Source: Sinonovacula constricta (lineage: Eukaryota; Mollusca; Bivalvia; Cardiida; Solecurtidae). From it: a stretch of DNA of 64,000 bases. Numbering within the stretch: the first letter of the stretch is position 1; every line of letters starts with the position of its first letter. Shown one piece after another: positions 24,541 through 36,789 of this stretch. The notes under the pieces are model-generated. The model had not been told where the DNA came from and ran no database searches. It worked only from the letters and a program-made list of their open reading frames with translations. Location: NCBI GenBank assembly GCA_007844125.1, contig CM017561.1, positions 59,485,715 to 59,549,714 of the forward strand, given 5' to 3'. A program made the position numbers and the translations under genes.

Positions 24541-26711
24541 AATACAAAATACATTTTTTGTATTTATCCATTTTTCAAATCTCGGTTTTTATTAAAACAG
24601 TTCTTGTACTTTACTCTGATACGGTTACCCCAGACTAAAAGCTATATTTTGGAAAATGGCAGATGGAATTCTGTCTTTTCTCTCCGGCCATGTCATAGTT
24701 GAAGCATCTTGAAGTGGTTTTATTGATCTTTACGTGACACTGTAGTTATTACCTGCCATGCTTAGATATGTTGCGAGGTGCAGTTGCCGATAATTGTTTA
24801 CAAAAAAATATTTTAATGAACATTTTTTTCCCAGAATAACAAAACAGAGCATATTGAATTGCACACGTTTTAGTCATAAAGTGATCTATATAATTTTCAC
24901 TTTCTAAATTTATATTCAGAGGAAAACATAATTAATTGACTTTCTGAGTAAGTAATGGTGTATGTCAAGTAAATACTTAATCACAGAAGTAATTTCTGCT
25001 GATATTGACAATTTCTTCAGACAAATAATTTAACTACCCAATGCATTAGTGATGTCAATTTGAGAAAATATACAACCAGCCGCTATCTTTTCAATGCCTA
25101 AGAATCAAAGATAACACGGTATGGTAATATTAGGTCGGTATAGCCGAATGATATCAAAATGTTGTAAGCGGTTACTAAATGGCTATAACAATCCAACAGT
25201 CGGCATTTTAGCTCCGCTTTTTGAAGAATCGTTATCATCGGAGTCGGCTCGGTTAACAATTTTGTAAGGTGTTTATTTTATCGTAAACCGTTATAGGTGT
25301 TTACTTTAAACTTGGAATATATGTTCACAGTCAATCACCGGGCCTATTTCGAAATGGCAATGAACAATGAAATACACTTTCGCGCTGTTTTTCTTTTAAT
25401 TTAGAAATAAGAAATGTGCCTGTTAAGGCTTTTGTTCAGGTCTATAAGAGTTTTGTACACTCTAACACTGAGAAATAGGGTTAGAGCGTATACAAACATC
25501 TCTTGATAAATTGCTTTATGTTTTGTAAGAGTCATTTGATTTAAATGACGGAATAAAATGTTGTAATTTACCAAAAATGTTCCTATTTCTGAGATTGTTT
25601 ACCGCTTATTGCCGTCTAGAAACCAAGCCAGTGACACTATCGCCATATACAAACCAAGTCTTGGGATATCGACTATCTAAATGACTAAAACAGGATGTTC
25701 CCCGAATGAAACAGCCTTAATGGATATAAGTGCGGTTAAAGTATGGAATAAAAAGGAAGGAAGGGATCATTAACACGGCTAAAGCAGAGTTCACTGTATC
25801 ATTTAAATGGACTTCTAACATCCTCTAGGTATTTAGGAAACCTAGCTTACCTTCACTTATTAAAACGTAAAGGTATAAGACAAACGTATAGTGTTGAAAT
25901 ATTTACACTATTTAATCCATGCCTTGATCTTACACAATATATAATAAAATACATGTTTAATAATACATCTTTGACATTGCGGTTTAGTGGTTTACTTTTT
26001 TCTAGGATACCATGATTGTTACCACACACTGGAAATAGCATACTTACAAAGGAATGTATCTTTTTCCTTTAACAAAAACAATACCTCTTTAAGAAGAAAG
26101 AAGAAAAACAAAAATCGGCATGTTAGCCATGAATCTATACATCAATTTTCAGCAATGTTTTAAAGCTATTGTGTCAACAAAATGTCAGGGTCCGTCGATA
26201 AGAAAGGTGTGTCTTTCACTTGTCTGGAATGTATACACTTTAACGACGCGTTTGCATTTAACTTCTTCTCTGATATATTCATTAAATTGCAAAACAAGTT
26301 ATTTATATACCATTATCAGTGTTTATTACATCTAATTGCACAACTGAAATTAAATTAATTAAACTCAATGCAGATGCCCAGACCCGTTAGTGCTGCAAGA
26401 AAGGTGGATTGAAGAAAATGTCAAATGTTAATGTGACAATTTATCTGTTCGTGTCTTGAAGATGGAATTTAAATAGAATTAAAGAAAATAAAATTCAACC
26501 TATAGTAAAAAGTCAAATGTAAAACAACGATGCTAAATAGTAGATTGCACAATAGTCATTTTATAAAATATTTATGTCTTTATAATTATATATTCAAGTA
26601 ACATGAAAATGTTATCTACTTACAAAGATAATCAAGGTATTAGTAAAGAAACCAAACCTTTGAAGATAGTTTCTTTTAATTTTACAACTTATGGTTAATA
26701 TTTATATTAAG
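24541..26711. other. Non-coding part of duplicated unit
   Basis: Twin of 17565-19740; nothing recognised beyond the shared sequence. Confidence 0.5.
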
Positions 26712-26805
26712 TTAACGTCCTTGGAACGATCAGTCGCGTTAATGACCAGCAGGGGTGCCTAAAGCGTTTAATATAACTAAACCATTGCACTTTTAAGGCA
26801 AATAG
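26712..26805 (-). repeat. Two-hairpin repeat, degenerate copy (twin)
   Basis: Twin of 19741-19835 with a few substitutions. Confidence 0.58.
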
Positions 26806-26840
26806 ATCATCAAAAACAGATCAATAAAAATCAAAGCAAT

Positions 26841-27039
<199 letters not shown>

Positions 27040-28226
27040 TAAACACTTATATTTCAATTCAGGAGTAAAATTGTTGTACACCACGTCATACGTCCATCAA
27101 ACCAATGTAGGGTTCATTCCGCATTGAGTTTAATAAAATAAAGTAATGGAACATAAACAATAAAAAAGACATGATAGCCAAGTCACACATATACTGTAAT
27201 CATCTACTGAATTGAATTTAAGTAATTTATAAAGCAAATGTTATCTCAAATATTAGCCAAAGGAATGTTTCTGCAACAGAACAAAATGCAATGTTCTTAC
27301 ATCAGGATGGCATCTCAGTTGAACAGTCACTGTGCTTAGAAGGTCATTGCTTCCGATAGAAATGTCAAAACAATAAATAGTAATTCAAGACGTGCTCAAA
27401 TGTTCATTTCAGACGTGCATTTACGGGTTCAGGTTTTAACATTTAAAAATACAAAATAAATGCTCTTGTTTGTAAGTGTAGTACTGAGATTAAATGTGTC
27501 GGAAACCTAAACTTAAAACACTTTTCTGAATAAAATATTAGGATTACTTCAAGACAATGTTTAAGATTTTAAAGGAATAGTGTAAGTCGATGTTTAACTC
27601 TTATCAACTCCCGGTTAAAATCTAGTTAGTACCAAACAAATAAAAATGGAACTAACTATATAAAAATGGTCTCACTGGGTTCAACTTTAATTGAAGACCG
27701 GATCAACGGATAGCAGTCGGCTGACACTGGCCAAATTTCATGAATAATTCCTAAGACATGTTAGGTTGAAAGCTCTATATAAACAGTGTATTAGTACATT
27801 GTTTAATAAAACTACATAAGTCATACAGATATAAAGTCAGCCTCGGTAGAGTTATGAATTGTCACAGTACCAATCTTCAAGAAATGTTACCTTCTTTTTA
27901 ATTTTGTAATATTTTCTTTTTTAGAGGTTAGCATGTGTACAACTCTTAAATTCATCGGCAAAAACGTTTTCTAGTCAATTAAAAAACTAAACACTATTAA
28001 AAAGTTTTAATGGGGAAGCTTTGCGAAGGCTAGTATGGCTTTATATTGCCTGCAGTTTCGTTGTCCCGACTAAACGGAATAGTTGATATTATAACAATAT
28101 AACAACGAATGTTAAACGCTCTAATAAAAAACATTTGTGGAGAAAAAGAATAACGGACCTAAATTTTAGAAGAAAACAGAAATCTTCACATTTAGACTAT
28201 TAAGCCTAGGAATTGATAAAATGTTA

Positions 28227-29980
28227 TATAAGAGGGTTACTTCACCTGATCAGAGTTGCGCATTTGGAGACCTTAGCAAACCGGAAATTAAAAGTGAATG
28301 TATCATTTCCTTTCTCAGCAATATACGTTTAAATGTATCTTGGCGTTTTTTTTACGTTTCATAAAATGTTTATTTTCTTACAAAATCATTTGTTATTTTA
28401 GTTACTTAAGCAAATAATTATTTAATTAAATGTGTTACTTACTTTGTTCGTGTATGCTTTCGTATTATATATACCTCACTTTGAAAGTATCGCCATTAAG
28501 AAAGAAATACCTTCAACATCTATACGAGTTTAGTTTAATAAAGTAGTGCCAATTAAAAAAACTCTAAGAAAATAAGCGCTAACCCATTCATCACGAGCCT
28601 AAGATTTATCGCAACTGACTGAGCCGTTGCCAAGTCTTCCCAGGCGGTTAATACTTACAATTTTGAAGAGATAAATGGGACTTAATCATGATTTGTTTGT
28701 AAACTGGCAAATTACTGGGCGTTTACATCGTGAACCTAACACACTTCCGGGAGGGACAATGTAATCGGTTTAATGCTGCAGTCCCTCATTCGATATGTGC
28801 AAAAATGGTTTATATTTTCTACGGTAATGATCTGTAAACATTATAAAAAACTATATTTTTCTTCAATAAAACTCATTATTTAATCAAATAACATGTTCAA
28901 TTTCTAGTATATATAAAGCGACGACGCTTAAAAATAGAGTGTGTTAATGATGTAAAAGAGGTCAAGATTCAATGAGACATTAATAAAAATGTAAAAGACA
29001 TTCTCATTACTTTGTCTGATGTTTCTTGGTTCCCTGTCGATAAACTAACCTTGTCACGGATTTATGAAAGTTCGGGATTTTCTTCTCGCTCGCTTCTTAA
29101 AAGAATCAATGTTACTGGTGAGTTGGGTAGTGCTTAGTCCGATGTATAAATGTGTAAGGTATAACTCCCTTGCAAACACTCAAGCAATAAAGGTCAACAT
29201 CAAAATACTTCCACAACTGGTTGGTTCGGTGCCAAGATAATGCGACTGGGTGTGGTATCATGGCCTGCTTAACAGAGTTAAGGCAGCACTCCATTTGTTG
29301 CAGATTGACACCGTTCTCCAAGATAACTTAAATGCTTAACATTTTGGAGCGTGCCATGTGTCCTCTTTGATTTCAATCAGTAATCAGGAAAAATAAGATA
29401 CAAAATATGATAACGTTTATGATGGTGTGCTTTCTCTTTTTTAAAGGTTTACAATTCAATGTGGTCTTCGATACTTGTAAGGATTATCAAACCTGATTGA
29501 TGTTTTCTCAGCAAACTGACCGAAGTTTGTATGTAAGTAAAGTATTTTCTCTAGCTGCAAAACAACCACTTCTTCTAAATATTGATTATATATTCGGACA
29601 AAAGCTACAACACAGTCAGTAACATGCGATAATAGAAACTTGTTTATCAACCATACAGTAATCTTCATATTATTGCATTTTAACTAAAATGTCTACAATA
29701 ACAGGTCAAAAGTGCTATCGGACGCCAATAGCATGTAATGGATAGTTAGTGGAACACTCATGGTAATAACATTGTTCGCTCTCCTTCTGCCCCTTAAGTC
29801 ACTGAATGGAATTATTTCGCTGCGAGTTCATTAATAAATTTACATGTAAATCTGCATACCACTAGCACATCTAATAAAACCAGATTACAATATTAAATTT
29901 GAAGCATGCCTGAACACAATCGGCGCATCTTGTCATTTAGGGCATACATATCTTTCTGTACACACACTACTTTTCCTCAG
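28227..29980. other. Duplicated segment without recognised gene
   Basis: Collinear with 57628-59375. Frames at 29112 and 29456 (minus) are broken by indels in the partner copy. A 17-base block ATGATACCACACCCAGT recurs here on the minus strand (about 29243-29260) and on the plus strand near 14970, pointing to an unnamed repeat. Confidence 0.45.
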
Positions 29981-29989
29981 TCATTTACT

Positions 29990-30160
29990 GACCGCGGGTA
30001 GTCAAGGTCATAACGGATACTTTCTTCGTGCTTCCAGAACCCAGCTTTCTTATAACTCTGGACGCTGTCTCAATTATTTGTTTGGTTCTTTTCTCACTAA
30101 ACGTGTCACTGTTTTTTCCTGATGTTCATTTTCGTCCATATTAAATTGCCAATCGAACTT
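29990..30160 (-). pseudogene. Coding-like fragment, unassigned
   Basis: On the minus strand a frame without ATG reads NSDTFSEKRTKQIIETASR, VIRKLGSGSTKKVSVMTL and then stops. It has balanced residue composition, unlike the surrounding AT-rich frames. In segment B a one-base difference lets the same frame continue (see 59376-59580). I do not recognise the family. It may be an exon of a minus-strand gene that also includes 31102-31465, or transposon debris. Confidence 0.35.
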
Positions 30161-30339
30161 CAAATTGATTACATATAGCACAGTGATGCCGGAGTTATGC
30201 AATATTTATTACTTTTCAACATATTTTGTTAACATATTATTTTCCCTATATGGCAACTGGCAGCCGAGGTTATTCAACATCTAATTTAAAAAAGAGGTTT
30301 GTACTGGTTTTGTTTTTAAAATAAATCGCAGTGACCAAT

Positions 30340-30518
30340 TGTGATAATTATAGCGACGTCCTGGTATTTTGGTGAAGGAAAAACCCCAACAAATATCTTG
30401 ACAGAAAACGCCGGTGCACCGCAGGTCAGCTGGAAGACCTTCCTAGTAGTCCTTCGTCCCGTACGGGACTCGAACTCACGTTCGTTACAAGTCGACGCCA
30501 CGGAGGCCCGATCACATA
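30340..30518 (-). mobile_element. tRNA-derived SINE fragment
   Basis: On the minus strand, GAGTTCGAGTCCCGTACGGG gives a good pol III B box (30465-30475) with the tRNA-like T-arm context, preceded by GGGCCTCCGTGG, a start common in tRNA-derived SINE heads; the A-box part looks shortened. The body then runs GACGAAGGACTACTAGGAAG towards GGGGTTTTTCC. The tail is not clear. The same insert is present at 59790-59955 in segment B, so it predates the duplication. Overlapping open frames on both strands are by-products. Confidence 0.68.
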
Positions 30519-31101
30519 AAAGGAGAACAAGAATATGGTACATATATGTAACTTATCACCAAAAAACTTAAAAATATTAAGATGACATCAGTAGCCAGAA
30601 GGATTAAAAAAACACTGTAATAATAATTATATTAATGTATAATATTCATTATGAATCAAATTATCTCTATTTTCGGATAAATATTCATCAAGCATGTATG
30701 CTTACTAACTTATATCTCATTTTAAAATACTGCTCATACGATTGCATTGCAACATATTTTGATCGACATCAGTTGTCTTAGTGTTGATTACATTAATATA
30801 ATCTGAAAAAAAACCACAAAGTAATATTCTATTTTACCATTATTGACACTCTTCTTTTTCTTTTGTCGTTGTTTAGTTTTCTCTTGTATACGATTATATT
30901 TAATTTGGTACAGTTTTAATCACAAACAAAATGACTATAAACTCATATTCCGTGTGTAATCAACCTTTTACACATATTATATTTCAAATCCCTATCGAAT
31001 TAGACAATGGAGTATGCCTTATTGCCAGAATATAAATACTTAAAATAAATGGGAGAGTTTGCTTCAGCTATTCTCATGTGTCTTCCTAACATATATCGCA
31101 G
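30519..31101. other. AT-rich stretch without recognised gene
   Basis: Nothing recognised. If the coding-like blocks on both sides belong to one minus-strand gene, this would be intron. Confidence 0.4.
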
Positions 31102-31465
31102 TCAACCTTCAGGCAGAAATCCTGCAAGTTTTAGAAACAATATCCGGGGATTCTTGATTGTCACAGTTAGGCGATAAGCTCTCGTCTAGGTCTAAAGTAA
31201 CTGGAATGTGGTCAACGAACCCAATAGTAAATCTCGATATAAATGCCAGGTATCAGTTTGGGGAACAAATTAGGATAAAACGTAAATATAAACTTTTAAT
31301 AGATACGTTTTCATTTGCTAAGATATCGGACAACTGTTGTAAATAGCATGCGACAATCACCGGTTTTTCAACATCAACCTGTTTATGCAGACACTGAAAA
31401 ATGTCATTCACTTTTAATATTGGTACATCCTCTACCTGTACATGTATAAAGACTGCGTTTGACGA
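31102..31465 (-). pseudogene. Coding-like fragment with LRR-like repeat, frameshifted
   Basis: The minus strand from 31465 reads SSNAVFIHVQVEDVPILKVN, DIFQCLHKQVDVEKPVIVAC, YLQQLSDILANENVSIKSLY, then shifts frame to FPKLIPGIYIEIYY and DHIPVTLDLDESLSPNCDNQ. The block with spaced Leu/Ile (LVI.ACYLQQLSDILA...SIKSLYL in the B copy) resembles one leucine-rich repeat turn, a weak similarity. Two further one-base differences from segment B break the downstream frame here. Candidate exon or pseudogene; family not recognised. Confidence 0.42.
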
Positions 31466-31554
31466 ATAATGCGCTTACAAGGTAAGAATAAATACGTCAA
31501 TCAGGGAGACGTCAGCAAGGGTTATAGCTACGCCACAGTGCACTTTACCAATAG

Positions 31555-31795
31555 GTACAAATAGGAAAAAGTCCTATCAAAATTTCCACAGATATATAAA
31601 TTTCATCTACCAGTAGAAAAAAGCGAACAAGGTAAATGTAAATGTGACAAAAACACAGAGACGAGACATAACGCACATAAAGAAAAACCATCAGTTATCG
31701 CCTTGGAACGGTCAATCGGCAAAAGGGCCGACTGCGGTGCTTAAACCTGGTTTTTGTAACGCTCCAACCTCGCACTTCCAGAATATTTTCCTAGC
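31555..31795 (-). repeat. Two-hairpin repeat, inverted member of a close pair
   Basis: The reverse complement gives gaagtgcgaggttggagcg, ccaggtttaagcaccgc, AGTCGG...CCGATT (a stem kept with a G-T wobble) and ACCGTTCCAAGGCG, and ends at taggactttttcc. It faces the plus-strand copy at 32005-32225 across about 210 bases. Confidence 0.75.
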
Positions 31796-32004
31796 AAACC
31801 TACAGTGAAAATAACAATATTCCGTCAAAGTGAAACAACTAGCAGTAAGCACCTGCATCGGGAGTTAAAACAGATACACTTAATGAAGTTTATGCCGAAG
31901 TTATAGTCAGTGTACTAACAGACTAAATGTAAATGCAAGCATGATTTAAATGCATGCTATATGAAAAAGAAATATATAATTTAGTTTTAAAATGCCACGC
32001 TTAA

Positions 32005-32225
32005 GAAAGTGCGAGGTTGGAGTGCCTGGTTTAAGCACTCCACTCGGTCCTTTGTCGACTGATTATCGTTCCAAGGCGGTAACTGCTGGGTTTTTTTGTG
32101 TGTCATGTGTCGTCTCGTGTTTTTGACACATTGACATTTCTCCTGTTTACCTTTGTCTAGAGGTAGTTTAGCTTTAAATATTGTTGTAATTCTTATAGGA
32201 CCTTTTCGTATAAATCTAGTAAATA
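32005..32225 (+). repeat. Two-hairpin repeat, second member of a close inverted pair
   Basis: Holds gaaagtgcgaggttggagtg, tggtttaagcac, cggtcc, cgttccaaggcggtaactg and ends near ataggaccttttcg. The pair could fold into a long hairpin and is copied intact at 60995-61230 and 61440-61660. Confidence 0.75.
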
Positions 32226-32874
32226 CGATTTAAGTCTATGGATTACTAAATTGACAAAAATGCTTAAAAGTGTAGGACGAATGTAATAGTACAAGTTCAA
32301 AAAATGGGGTTTACTGGCTCTGTTGCCTAGTGATACGTGTTTTGTGTCATAATTGAGTACTGGTTATACAATAAAGCCAGTTAAGGCTTTTGATTGGGTA
32401 AATAATAATAATGGGCATTTCACATTCTGTGTTAACACTACTTAGAAAGTAATATATATCTTCGTTTCTGTTTACATACGTAAAATATAAATCTACATGT
32501 AAATCAAGGGATTATACATTGCCATCTATATGTCGATTCATATGTTTATACATCTATTTAATATCATTTATAACAATGTCCATAAATGTGTACCATATTA
32601 AGTCTACAAGCAACTTACTGTATACCAATCGATCAACTGGAATTTTTACGAGGTTTCCGATTAAATTTGGAATAATATAAAACTCAAGGTTGCAGAAACC
32701 TTTCACAGAAGCGAAGAATGGCCAATACGAATATAAGAGAATTGCTTGTAATAATTAACACGAATACTTAAAGAAATAAACTTACAATAGCTAAAGGCAC
32801 AAGTAAACAATGTACAATAATGCAATAATGACAAAAACACTGTAACGAGAAAATACACAGATAGGGAAAACTGT

Positions 32875-32935
32875 TAACGTTTTGGAATGACCAATCTGGG
32901 TGCTTAAACGTGTTTCTGAATGTCCTGTCTAAACC
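32875..32935 (-). repeat. Two-hairpin repeat, short degenerate copy
   Basis: Reads ttttggaatgaccaatctgg and gtgcttaaacgtg, a decayed reverse-oriented core. Same at 62310-62370. Confidence 0.45.
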
Positions 32936-33130
32936 TAGAATAAATCAGCCATATGTTTATGTTATGCTTTCTAATCAATGAACTACAGTGTATGTAATGT
33001 ACCATATGCTAAGAAATAATCGATATAGATTGATAATCAAGTGTTAGTGATAGTATAATTCATTGAGGGACGGATCTGGTCTTCATTAATGTTGAAGCAA
33101 GGTATTTTCTCCGTTGTTGTCTTACCCTAG

Positions 33131-33313
33131 AAAACCAGACCTCTTATGAACAAAGTGTCATCTGCTTTCTGCGCCGCAATGGTCGAGGATCATTTTGAAT
33201 GTTTTGTTTTTGCTGACGACAAAATCAAATCCGCCATGGAACATAAGGGTTTCTGTATCCCAGATTGTACCAAGCATTTTAACATATCTTCTAACAGACA
33301 TACTCTAAATTGA
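33131..33313 (+). CDS. Candidate terminal exon, 60 codons, family unknown
   Basis: An open frame in phase right after a good 3' splice-site context (pyrimidine-rich ttctccgttgttgtcttaccctag). It reads KTRPLMNKVSSAFCAAMVED, then HFECFVFADDKIKSAMEHKG, then FCIPDCTKHFNISSN and a TGA at 33311-33313. Four cysteines and mixed codons make it stand out from the AT-rich background frames, and it also starts well if the internal ATG is used. The copy at 62567-62749 is the same. No upstream exon was identified and I do not recognise the family; it could also be a remnant of a mobile element. Confidence 0.35.
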   Translation, partial: KTRPLMNKVSSAFCAAMVEDHFECFVFADDKIKSAMEHKGFCIPDCTKHFNISSNRHTLN

Positions 33314-34989
33314 AAAGCACATTATATTAAGAAGAATCTTTGAAGGGATACATGAGTTAAAGTAAATTTGAGAAAAAAAAAATCAAACTATCTGATAAAC
33401 TGATTTTCAGGCTAAGACGTTTTATAGTATATCTTAAATCAATGACTTACTAGAAGTTAAAGAAACGTTACAGAAATCAAATTATGTCTGTAATTTCATT
33501 GTATTTTAATTAAGCGTTAAACATTAAAACATAAACGGCATTTATGTTCAACGTTCATTTCTGTCTAGAATTGTATTATTATTATTTTAAAATAGTCAAT
33601 TTATATCAACTTAAAACAGATACCGAAAAACGTTTCCTTATGAACGCCATATAAAAACAAAACAACATTTAAAATAAAACGGATGTTACACTATGTGTCC
33701 TGAATGTAAGGAAATGGAACACTGGGGCGATATCTTTCTTATTGAATAACCGAATTAGGGAGGTCTGTAACCGACCTTGACCTTAATTTGAAAGTTTGAA
33801 ATTAAAATGAAAGTTTTTATCGCATTGAGATTGACTAGCCAACGTTTGACTGTCCTTGACAATAGCCGCAAAATGAAAATTTACTGATTGTGACTTCAAT
33901 ATTTCATAGGAGCTATTATGAGAAGTAAGTATATAAACATCAGTATTTACTTTAAGAATCTTATTCGACAGGCTTGCATATTTTGTAGATAATACAGTTA
34001 GCATAAGCTAATACTATGCATAAAGTTTGATAAACGGAAAACTGCTATGAAATGACTTCTTAAGTATCAACGTACTTTATTTGCATAATATAAGCTTTAT
34101 TTGAGGAATGTAACTGGTAGGAGTATAAATTTTGCATTTTATCTAATTAACACATTTAAACGTAATGCAAAACGTGTTTTTGAATTATTGCTTTGCGGTG
34201 CAGATTCATTTAGTTGCATGTTACTAGTGGTTAAGTATTCCAGACAATATCAATAGTGATATGTTTCTTTCAAATAACAAGTATTACATTGAAGATAATG
34301 TTATGGGGTGTGGGTGTTTCTGTTTGTTGCTTTGCTTTTATGTGTGTAGGTGTGTGCATATATGTGTCTTTGTACGTGTACGCTTTTGTTTGTGCCAGTA
34401 TTTATTTTAAATTTTTAGTTAAAGCTCTGTTATTTTATTGAAAAACATCAGATATTTATCGTATTCAAATGAAGTTAGATAGGTTTACACAGTAAGAGAA
34501 GCAGCAAAATGACAGGACACGTTTATTGTCTCAGGTATCATATATTTACTTTAGCAGTAACGTAAGTATGTTATTGAGTGTTGTTTAAGAGATTAATGAC
34601 ATGCGCGCTACGATTTTGTACTTCCTGTATCGTGGAGCGACAGCATTGCTATTTGAAGCAGCAAAAGATGTGTTGCTTTAAAAATAAGTTAGTTCCAATA
34701 TTAGTTAAGTTTCGTATAGTTCAACTTATCTGATATGATAAAAACTAATTCAACTATTATACTTGTGTTTAGTAACAGTATTGTCATTATTTATAATAAT
34801 TTTCGATTGTTTATTTGGTAAATTCTCAATCCATGCATTAAAACTTCTTTGTAAATCATTTAAATTGTAAATTGATTAAATCTTATTCTCTTTACATAAC
34901 CACTGTTGATTTTTCTCTTCATTCAATCATTGAAAATAAAAAAAAATATGTGTAGTTCTTCTAATAGTAATAACATTTATTTTTTTTTC
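33314..34989. other. AT-rich stretch without recognised gene; right end of visible A/B match
   Basis: Up to 34564 this is the mirror of 62750-64000. Frames at 33783 (minus) and 34256 (plus) are identical in both copies, but so is all the non-coding sequence around them, so conservation says nothing. Confidence 0.45.
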
Positions 34990-35300
34990 CTTTTCAATTA
35001 CGTCACTTCTTTCTCACAATAAGAAAATGAACATTGATTATTCAAATATATGTATTTTCTTTTACTGCTTGCATTTGAGAAACACCTCTGGAAGGGCGAA
35101 GTTAGGGCTCTGTAACACGGCTTTAAGCACCGCAGCCAGGCCCTTTGCCGACTGACCGTTCTGTTGGGTTTGCTCTTTTTGTTAAATGACTCATCACAGA
35201 TTTGTATAACTTTTAAATTTGGCTTTCATATGAATACATTATCCTGTGCTTTTTCAAATGTTGGTATATGTTGCAATGCTCAAACGACTTTGTCATAATT
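34990..35300 (+). repeat. Two-hairpin repeat, longer partial copy
   Basis: Includes the outer-middle part (cgtcacttctttc, ttttactgcttgcatttgag) and a diverged core (gaagggcgaagttagggctc, gctttaagcaccgcag, tgccgactgaccgttc) down to gcaatgctcaaacgactttg. Confidence 0.72.
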
Positions 35301-36789
35301 CTTTTTTCTGAATCATAGTTGAACTCCTTGTCTAAAAGCATAAGAAAATATTCTCTGGAACATAAATTGCATTTTAGATCTAGTTTTTATCGCATTCGAT
35401 ATCCCTAGAGATAGAAAGTAGTATATCATATTGATTAAACTATAATCTATAATACTATTGCTTCCCAAGCAATAAAGCGCCGTTACCGATAAAAATGTCA
35501 AAACGTGTACAACACACTTGTAATAACAGATATTTGTAAATGCAGAAATACTAATGGCGATTTAATTAAATAATAAATTTTACTTTTAAAACTAATTCCA
35601 CAAAAACGCATAAATATTGATACAAGTAACACGTCGCAATATGCAATGGTTCTGTTTTTTAAATCTTTAATAAAATTACCAGCCTGTTTTTAAACATATG
35701 CCATCAAATGTAAACTTATTCAAAGGAAATATAAAGATGATTAATCTTTTGTATTTATACATTCAAAAACCCTTTACAAAATGCTCTTTCCATATTCCCA
35801 ATGGCATACTCTAGGCGACATTGCAAACATTGTTATACAAGTAAAAGCTTACCTGTCATTTGACGTACTGATGTCATTTTAAAGTCTTTTAGAGAAATAA
35901 TTGCCTATTCTGGATTATGTTCTCAAATAAATACCCTTTATCCATAATATATTTTAATTCAACTTTAAAACTCTATACGATGCCTCTCGATGTATCTGAA
36001 ACAAAACAAGAATTGTCATGGCTTTAATTTATAATGAAATGCAGAAAACATAATTTGCCTGTGTTTAGATAAAGGCTACTGCGTTAAAATATATTTACGT
36101 GTACATACAAAATGTATGTACTGGGAAAAGTTGTCTCTACACTTTACTATTACTGAAAACATTGAACGAATGTGTACAAAAAGTAGACCCTATATTCTCT
36201 ATTTTTTTCCTAATAAAATAAAAGCAATAACATCACCGACAATAAAAAATAATTTAAATGAATAATGAAAGTAGCTAGTCACATGTTACTACAATCAATC
36301 AAGAATTTATAAGTCATTTCATTAAGTAACTATCCCAACGGTAATGTAGAAGTTGCCAATGATCTCTATTTCTCGGATCTCGGGCTTTGCTTGCACTAAT
36401 GCATATCCGGATGTTCCTTGTTCTGTCCATGGAACATCCGGATAGTTTGAACATAACCAGTACAGCACCATTTAACACAAAAGCATCTACTGATGGTTTG
36501 TCAATCTGTGCTCAAGGCAAAGCAGCTTAATAGATTAGTTCTTGTTCCATGGCATAGTACTGACTGAACTTGTTGCATTTATAGAGAATCAAGCAATGTC
36601 AGTATTGAAACTGTGTGAGGGTTGAAACCACAACCAAGCACATCCTGGTACCTATCAGACGAAATTATCTTTCATTTTTAGCAGGCAGGCAAGCTCTCCA
36701 CCAGCATTATCACGGTTTGTTCCAACTAACAGCTCGATGTTGCAAAATATTTCTATCCTTATAGAGCACGGATGGGGAGGTAAAGAGAC
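35301..36789. other. AT-rich stretch with one strong hairpin
   Basis: No gene recognised. It contains the 14-bp perfect inverted repeat listed at 36404-36444. Confidence 0.5.
36404..36444. repeat. Perfect 14-bp inverted repeat, 13-nt loop
   Basis: TATCCGGATGTTCC at 36404-36417 is exactly complementary to GGAACATCCGGATA at 36431-36444. The stem is GC-richer than its surroundings. It is not linked to a recognised gene; it could be a transposon end, a terminator-like RNA hairpin, or chance. Confidence 0.8.

Noticed and set aside
29112..29321. 69-codon minus-strand frame resembling part of the frame at 14835
   Set aside because: Shared only through a 17-base repeat block; the segment B copy carries indels that break it.
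30455..30520. Functional tRNA gene
   Set aside because: Good B box, but the A box is damaged and no acceptor stem closes; a SINE body follows.
33783..34004. 73-codon minus-strand frame present identically at 63219-63440
   Set aside because: All flanking non-coding sequence is equally identical, so conservation is no evidence of a gene; no motif seen.
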